Source: Prostheceraeus crozeri
Taxonomy: Eukaryota; Platyhelminthes; Polycladida; Euryleptidae
NCBI GenBank assembly: GCA_907163375.1
Contig: CAJQUW010011280.1
Span: forward strand, 558,001 to 622,000
Reading direction: 5' to 3'
Length of the DNA stretch: 64,000 bases
The position numbers and the translations under genes were made by a program. Within the stretch, counting starts at the first letter, position 1. Each line of letters starts with the position of its first letter. Below the pieces are notes generated by a model, which saw only the letters and a list, made by a program, of their open reading frames with translations, was not told the DNA's origin and made no database searches. Shown piece by piece: positions 58,382-64,000 of the stretch.

Positions 58382-58489
58382 GTGAGTAAAATATTGTGTA
58401 CTTAATATGACAAAAATGCAATTATATCTTCTATTATGCATCTTATCCAGTCAAACTATTCAGACTACATAATTTTGGGGATTTTTTTC

Positions 58490-58515
58490 GCTTGATAATA
58501 ATAAAGACTTTATAC
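58490..58515. repeat. LINE-like AAT tail with AATAAAG
   Basis: TTGATAATAATAAAGACTTTATA resembles the tails of the LINE copies at 20321 and 35958 in complement, but no LINE coding sequence lies next to it. Confidence 0.3.
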
Positions 58516-58570
58516 ATGAAGTCTACAAGATAAGAGTTCAAAACTGCACAAAAGGAAACCCTTCTGTTGT

Positions 58571-58690
58571 ACCGTCAGCGTGACCTAGTGAAGAAGGTGC
58601 GAGCACGTCTCTAGCGCGGACTTCGGTTCGATTCCTGGGTCAGGCGAGTGCGGTCGGGGAATCAAGGGTGTTGGTGTCTTTTATTGACTT
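58571..58690 (+). repeat. tRNA-derived SINE or tRNA pseudogene
   Basis: GTGACCTAGTGAAGAAGG (58580-58597) resembles an A box and GGTTCGATTCC (58625-58635) is a near-perfect B box at the right distance. The region is GC-rich compared with the surroundings. The acceptor stem does not close, so I do not call a functional tRNA. Confidence 0.6.
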
Positions 58691-58699
58691 GATAGTTGT

Positions 58700-61600
58700 C
58701 ATTCTCTTTAGATATTCAATGTACTGCGACACAACCTTGTTTTCAATTTTTTGTTGAGCTGTTTTATATACTTATCGGGGAAGATGAAGAATCACTCAAG
58801 TTTTTATACCCTAACGACAGTCCAACGTTATAGCCTACCGGTCTACAGTGGACTCAACCTGGTGTCAGTAAGGTGGGAGAAATTTATCTTTCCTGTCCAG
58901 TTATGCTCTGCATCATGCCACTCTGTAATAGCGCGATATGTTCACCACTGTATGGTTAGATCCTTTCATTTTCTTTCATGATAGGGTTGTATTTAATGCT
59001 TTCAAAATGGATTTCTTCATAAGATGTGAAGAGTTCTATTTCAAAATTTTATTTTTTCATAGAACAATGAAATTCTAAAAGACATAATATTGTCGGTGTA
59101 GAGATTCCTCATCAAAGGAGTTTATTATGTAAATATCAGATACTCAATTAATCTATTGACACATAAACAAGTAGGTACAAGTATGTGAAAAGCTCTCGAT
59201 TTCCTGCATTGTATATTCATTTTATGTTTGTGTGATGGTCGTAATCGGACTTCAAATTGGATTTTAAGTGTTTTCGAATTAGAAAGTGGGCTTTAAGTTG
59301 TGGTTGGATAGCTTAGCTTTGGTCTAGACCCTCAACAATGAAAGGCACCGCTTGACTGATCTTTCAAATAAGCCATAAATAGACCAGTCAATGGTATGGA
59401 CTTCATCAATTATCGTACACGAGGGGCCTTACCTGATCCGTAATCGCATCAGTATTTTACTTCATACATAACTAGATAGAACAGTGCCATTTACTGTCAA
59501 TAACCTCGCGTGTTAACAAGGCGGATAGAAGACAGTGAGAAAGTGGAAACTCAGCATGACGCCCTCAAGATATTCATCGCATTTTATTTAAGCCTGATAC
59601 TACTTAACGAAACTCGTCGAGGAGCGAAGACCATAATTCCAATCATTGTTTAGTGGACCCCCCGCTTTGATTTTACAATTGATCTACTGTTCATTGATAA
59701 TTCATTTACATAGTTGGTAGGTCTTGAGTTCTACGCTGAAGACTAGTTTCGGCAAAATCAAAGGAGCTACTAATCTACAAGATTACACTCTGAGGCTTTC
59801 TATGTAAACAATATCTTAGTAAAGTTTGTTATGAAAAGAAACAAAAGTTAATAAACTTTCTGAGAGTGTATGGAGTCTACGGGAGCGCCAAACTTTATTT
59901 CCAGGAGGCATCAACATGTGACTTCATTACATAGACCTCAATACGCCTTGAAGATAAATTTCATGCTACCTCACCCTGTTTTCTTTTGAAATCGAAAATA
60001 TTCTAATGGGCTTTTTACACTATTGAGTGAATCAATAGAATTCAACCTTTCCGTTAGAATAATATTCATTCAATAATACACTATTGTCCGTTTTGAAACA
60101 ACGATTAACGACTTGAGCCACAAGCTATTTACAAGATTGTATCAATTGGTTTACTTTAATAAAGAATAGATAACTTCTATACCAATTACCGTTAGAAAAA
60201 CAGGGTGTCACACTTCAGTAGCAGTAAACGTATTTACGGTGGGATAGTCTGAACTATTATTATCTGCAGGGCGCACGTGCAAACAATTTTTCGGATAATT
60301 TTGAAACTTGCCAGGATATCTGTTGCATTTTATGGGTAGGCCTATCCATATTTAGAAAACACCAGAAAATCACTTAGTTGGTAAAATAAAATATTTACTT
60401 TCATGAAGAGTACGGCAATGCTGTAATCTATTGTGTGTGTTACCGGAATATTTGACTTTTGTCATTTGTCAAGGCGTGTACGATCAAAAGATGAACTCCG
60501 AAGCATCGACAACATACGAGCAGCATTGTATTATTCTGGAAGAAGTATTTATTGACTGAAAATGTATGTCAACTTCATCGAATGACGGCAGCGGTCACTT
60601 ACATCTGTAATTCCTCATTTTTATCACCAGAGTTGTCTCAATCCATTGTGGTTGTCACGTCTTGATATCTAAGGTGACAAATTTAGAAAATTATATTTGT
60701 CTCAGTCTTAAGACAGAACCTAAAGGAAAAGTTATCGATTTAAACACGAGAAAACAAAGCAAGCGGCAGTTTCAGCTGCTGTAGTATTTAAGAGATGCTG
60801 TATTGCGGGTGTTTTATCATTGTCAGCCAATTGTGACGCTGGGAGAAACTGTACATAAGCGACTCTTCAAACAGTGCTTGTTAATATTGGCGGCTATTTT
60901 GTTAAAATCTTAACTGACAACATTTCACAGTAAAACATATGAAGGTGTCCCTATGGCCAGTTTCTTATTGTCATGACTCATGACGTTTTTCACATAAAGC
61001 TACAAACTGATAGCTTGAAGAGAATTTCATCAAGTGGTTAAAGCTCTGATAACACTTAGTCATTAACTGATGTTATCATATGTTGAACGCATTGAAAGCA
61101 GAAGGCCGTCAGAGAGCTCTCCTTCACTTAAATTCCACTTTCAAATCGCAGCTATAAATGGATTGTTCAGTATGGTATATGTTGCAATGCACCTTTTAGT
61201 TTTTGAGGGAGCAAAAACAATAAATTGAATTTTTGAAGTCATGAATTCAAATGTTACGAGTCATTATTAATTATTTTAGTTACAGTTATTTTATTTGGGT
61301 TGCTCTTAAGATGTTTATAGTCTAAGACAGCATTATCTGTGTGAATGTGGACGGAACACAGACATAATAATAATATTTTGTCAGAATTTATATGGCTATT
61401 GATGTTTTGTGATAACAATTGATATACTGACAGAGAGATTCCGATTATCTTCTAAAATTCATTCTGGTTCATATCATCACGCAAAAATTCATCAAGCTCT
61501 CGACAGTTTCTCTATCACAGAAGGATTTTATACATGCAAAATTCTCCCTATTAGTAGAATTGGAAGCTCCTTCCACATGAATTTATTTTCTTCACTAATA

Positions 61601-63630
61601 TCAGTAAATTAGCATTTTCAAATGAAACAACAATGTCAGTATACGAGGAGCTAATCTGATGGATGTGATTACAAAATTTAAGCCTCTTTCTACCACATGA
61701 TCATTAAAACCGTTGAGCTCAAAAGAATGAATGATTATTTCGCGTCGACATCTTTCTGCATTGTAGCCTACAATGAGTCTTCAATACCGTATCCAGAATG
61801 GTATCGAGAGTTCTATCAAAGCACTAGGGAAGTGGCAGGCACGAGATCATTTCCGACAATTCAAGAATTGAGTCAGAAGATCAAGATCTTCAGTCACTTG
61901 CTCAAAATTCCTTTTCTTGTGTATATAGTCATCAGTGTGAGCACCAGCAGTGAATTCATTGTTCCTTAGTCTTGACCGAATCAATTTACTTTTGAATACA
62001 TCTTCATTATTGGCCAACACTATTTTTTTTAAATCAGATCCATTTTCACAACTTCGAAAACACTTTTTACAATCCACGAAAGCAATTGATATCATTTTAC
62101 AATGACTAATTGTTTCAACGTTTTCAATGAAAAATTGAATTGCATCTTTATTTCAAGCTATCAAGTAAAAAACGCAGCCAGCGGGTAACTTTTCAGAGTA
62201 AGCTTTATAAATGTAAATTATGACAATTATTTGCGTGGCTGGACTAACGTAGGTGTAGCACAAATCAAGTTCAAATGGACGCCAACATTGAATCTTCCAA
62301 CAGTAACACTGACCACGATTCGCACGCTCTTGTAAGTCCACTAGAGCTCTATTCACACGGTCAGTGCGAAAGGAACATGACTCTCCAGGATGAAAATTTA
62401 TTTTCTAGATGAATTATTTAATCATTTAATTTTAAAAAGAAGGAGCAGTAGACCAAAATTATTAAATTTTCGATTTTTTTTGGATCTTTCTCAAGTGGGC
62501 AAGAAGGCACTGTGCTATAACATTTTCATTACAGAAGCTCTGTAAATATCAAATCATTGTAAAAATATTTTTAAAGCTCAAAAATTAGGTCCTATACCTC
62601 GTCTTTTTCCTGAAATGCATTCCGAGGGTTGCGTGTTTTATTACTGCAGTTTCTATACACTTTAGCCTGCATCTCGGATGCACATGTGTATGTTTATAAA
62701 ATGTATTACAACAAAATGCGACATATCACTTTATTTGGCTATTGACTGTAGTCAAGTTTGTAACATGAGGCACGTTACTGATAAGTAGATCTCATACGTT
62801 GCTGACAGATTTGAACTAACTTTGTTGGGTCTGTACAAAGGACATGTAGGCATGACGAGACCATCTGACGTGAATGTGAATTAGTCAGTCAGGTGCTCCG
62901 GTTGGCAACCGGTTGAGGGTGGATTGCATTCTTCAATCTCAGTACTGCATTCGAAGCTCAGGCGTTTTAATACTTGCATTTGCGAAAACATGTGTATTGC
63001 CATTGATGATGCCGACATTTATGGTATACAATTACATACAAATCAGATAGCAATGTAGACCTCTTTGTTCCTATTTCATGTGCTTTGTTATACTTCTTCG
63101 AAGATGAAGTTTATTGCAAATGAAAATATTAGCTAAAATACATGCTATTCGCTTCTCGAACGAGCATTCCTAATAATGACAATAATACAGAACTTTATTG
63201 ACTTCTTAACAATTTGTTCCCATCTCATCCAAGAGGGTTAAGGCAATCAGCTATGTGGGAAAAATCAATTCGATACCTCCTGCTGGGTTTTAAATGTTGC
63301 GTACTTTTTTGGGACAAAGCAAAAAGAAGTCCAACACAGATATTTTTTCTTGATAACTTTCGAAATCCATTTTTCATGAGTGTCATATTATTTTTCAGGG
63401 ATCTGGATTTTACAAACAGTATTACGGAGATAAGGTGAGTTCTCCAAAAATGTTCATAATTTAAATTTATACAAGTCTTTATAAGTTACAAGTCTATACA
63501 GTCTATGTAAGTCATAAATACAGCTTCTAAAATCAACAACCGCATTCTCAAACCAATGATGAAATAGTTAACTATACCTCGAAAGTCAGCAACGATTTGC
63601 CACTGCTTCGATGCCAGTTAAGATAATCAG
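58700..63630. other. AT-rich stretch; one protein-like segment
   Basis: The segment 61697-61969 is open on both strands with protein-like codons; plus strand IPYPEWYREFYQSTREVAGT, minus strand TDDYIHKKRNFEQVTEDLDL. I cannot tell which strand, if either, is coding. The rest shows no features I can support. Confidence 0.35.
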
Positions 63631-63639
63631 TAGTAGTTA

Positions 63640-63760
63640 CTAGAGGTCCGCGTTCGTGACACGGGCACGATCGTGTTTCGTGTCGTGTTTGGCCTTGTCA
63701 TTCATGTTCGTGTTTTGACAGTTAGAGTCGTACTTTATTCTCGTGTTGACAAGGACTCAC
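63640..63760. repeat. CGTGTT-rich repeat, possible transposon end
   Basis: The words CGTGTTTCGTGTCGTGTTTG and CGTTCGTGACACGG, with a CACGATCGTG palindrome (63666-63675), form a compact GC-richer repeat. It may be one end of an element whose other end lies outside the window. Confidence 0.35.
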
Positions 63761-64000
63761 TCCAAAGTTTTAAATTTAGATAATTTGACGACTTAACCTG
63801 TTTAACTTAATCTGCAACTATAGACAAATTATGTAGAATACATATTTCACGATGATGAAGGATAAACAAACAGCATTCTTTCAATCTACTTGCACAGAGA
63901 TTGCAAGACAATACATGTGCATTCTGCGCATGTTTATGCATAGAATTGAAAAAGACATAGGCGAACCATGAGCATCAAGCGTCTTATGTGCGGACTCTCA
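63761..64000. other. No supported feature
   Basis: AT-rich sequence to the window edge. Confidence 0.4.

Noticed and set aside
1-64000. CRISPR arrays, operons, bacterial promoters or ribosome binding sites
   Set aside because: No regularly spaced direct repeats with unique spacers, no packed collinear genes; introns, SINEs, LINEs and Penelope elements mark this as animal nuclear DNA.

Overview
The window reads as non-coding-rich nuclear DNA of an animal: AT-rich throughout, no operon-like gene packing, spliced candidate exons only, and a dense mix of eukaryotic transposable elements (hAT, Tc1/mariner, Penelope, non-LTR LINEs, tRNA-derived SINEs, a Gypsy/Ginger-type integrase relic). The exact species cannot be told from sequence alone. 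Frequent TAGGCCTA-like words and the element mix suggest a marine invertebrate, perhaps an echinoderm or hemichordate, but this is a weak inference. All calls come from reading by eye; no search was run.

Layout. 1-6.1 kb is a transposon cluster: an 800-bp hAT-type element with a perfect 8-bp target duplication (1602-2401), a broken integrase relic (2642-3194), and a 2.2-kb hAT-type element with its own 8-bp duplication (3901-6116), into which a third hAT-like element (4294-4989) has inserted. 7.3 kb holds a near-perfect 43-bp inverted repeat and 9.3-9.8 kb a palindrome-rich terminal-inverted-repeat element. A decayed LINE lies at 10.8-11.4 kb. 12.6-15.3 kb holds a frameshifted Tc1/mariner-superfamily transposase on the minus strand, apparently sitting in an intron of an unrecognised minus-strand gene whose candidate exons lie at 14.2, 14.7 and 15.1 kb. 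15.77-18.03 kb is the best-preserved element: a Penelope-like retroelement with one uninterrupted 648-residue reverse transcriptase/GIY-YIG endonuclease frame and a hammerhead-ribozyme-like motif downstream, bounded on both sides by (TA)n. 5'-truncated LINEs with AAT-repeat tails follow at 20.3 and 36.0 kb.

From 29.5 to 41.2 kb there are further non-autonomous elements: a TA-flanked 554-bp element, a tRNA-derived SINE, a CpG-rich foldback element with TTAA flanks, and a 1.4-kb element with 26-bp inverted ends. Between 32.9 and 58.4 kb at least five short plus-strand segments look like real exons because a plausible start or acceptor and a good GT donor coincide with an open frame (32945, 33383, 37215, 42667, 51875, 58140). 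The clearest is a TATA/initiator/hairpin/ATG/GTAAGT unit at 32.87-33.0 kb. The gene products were not recognised. The rest (20.9-29.5 kb, 42.7-49 kb, 52-57 kb, 58.7-64 kb) is AT-rich intronic or intergenic DNA with little I can support.
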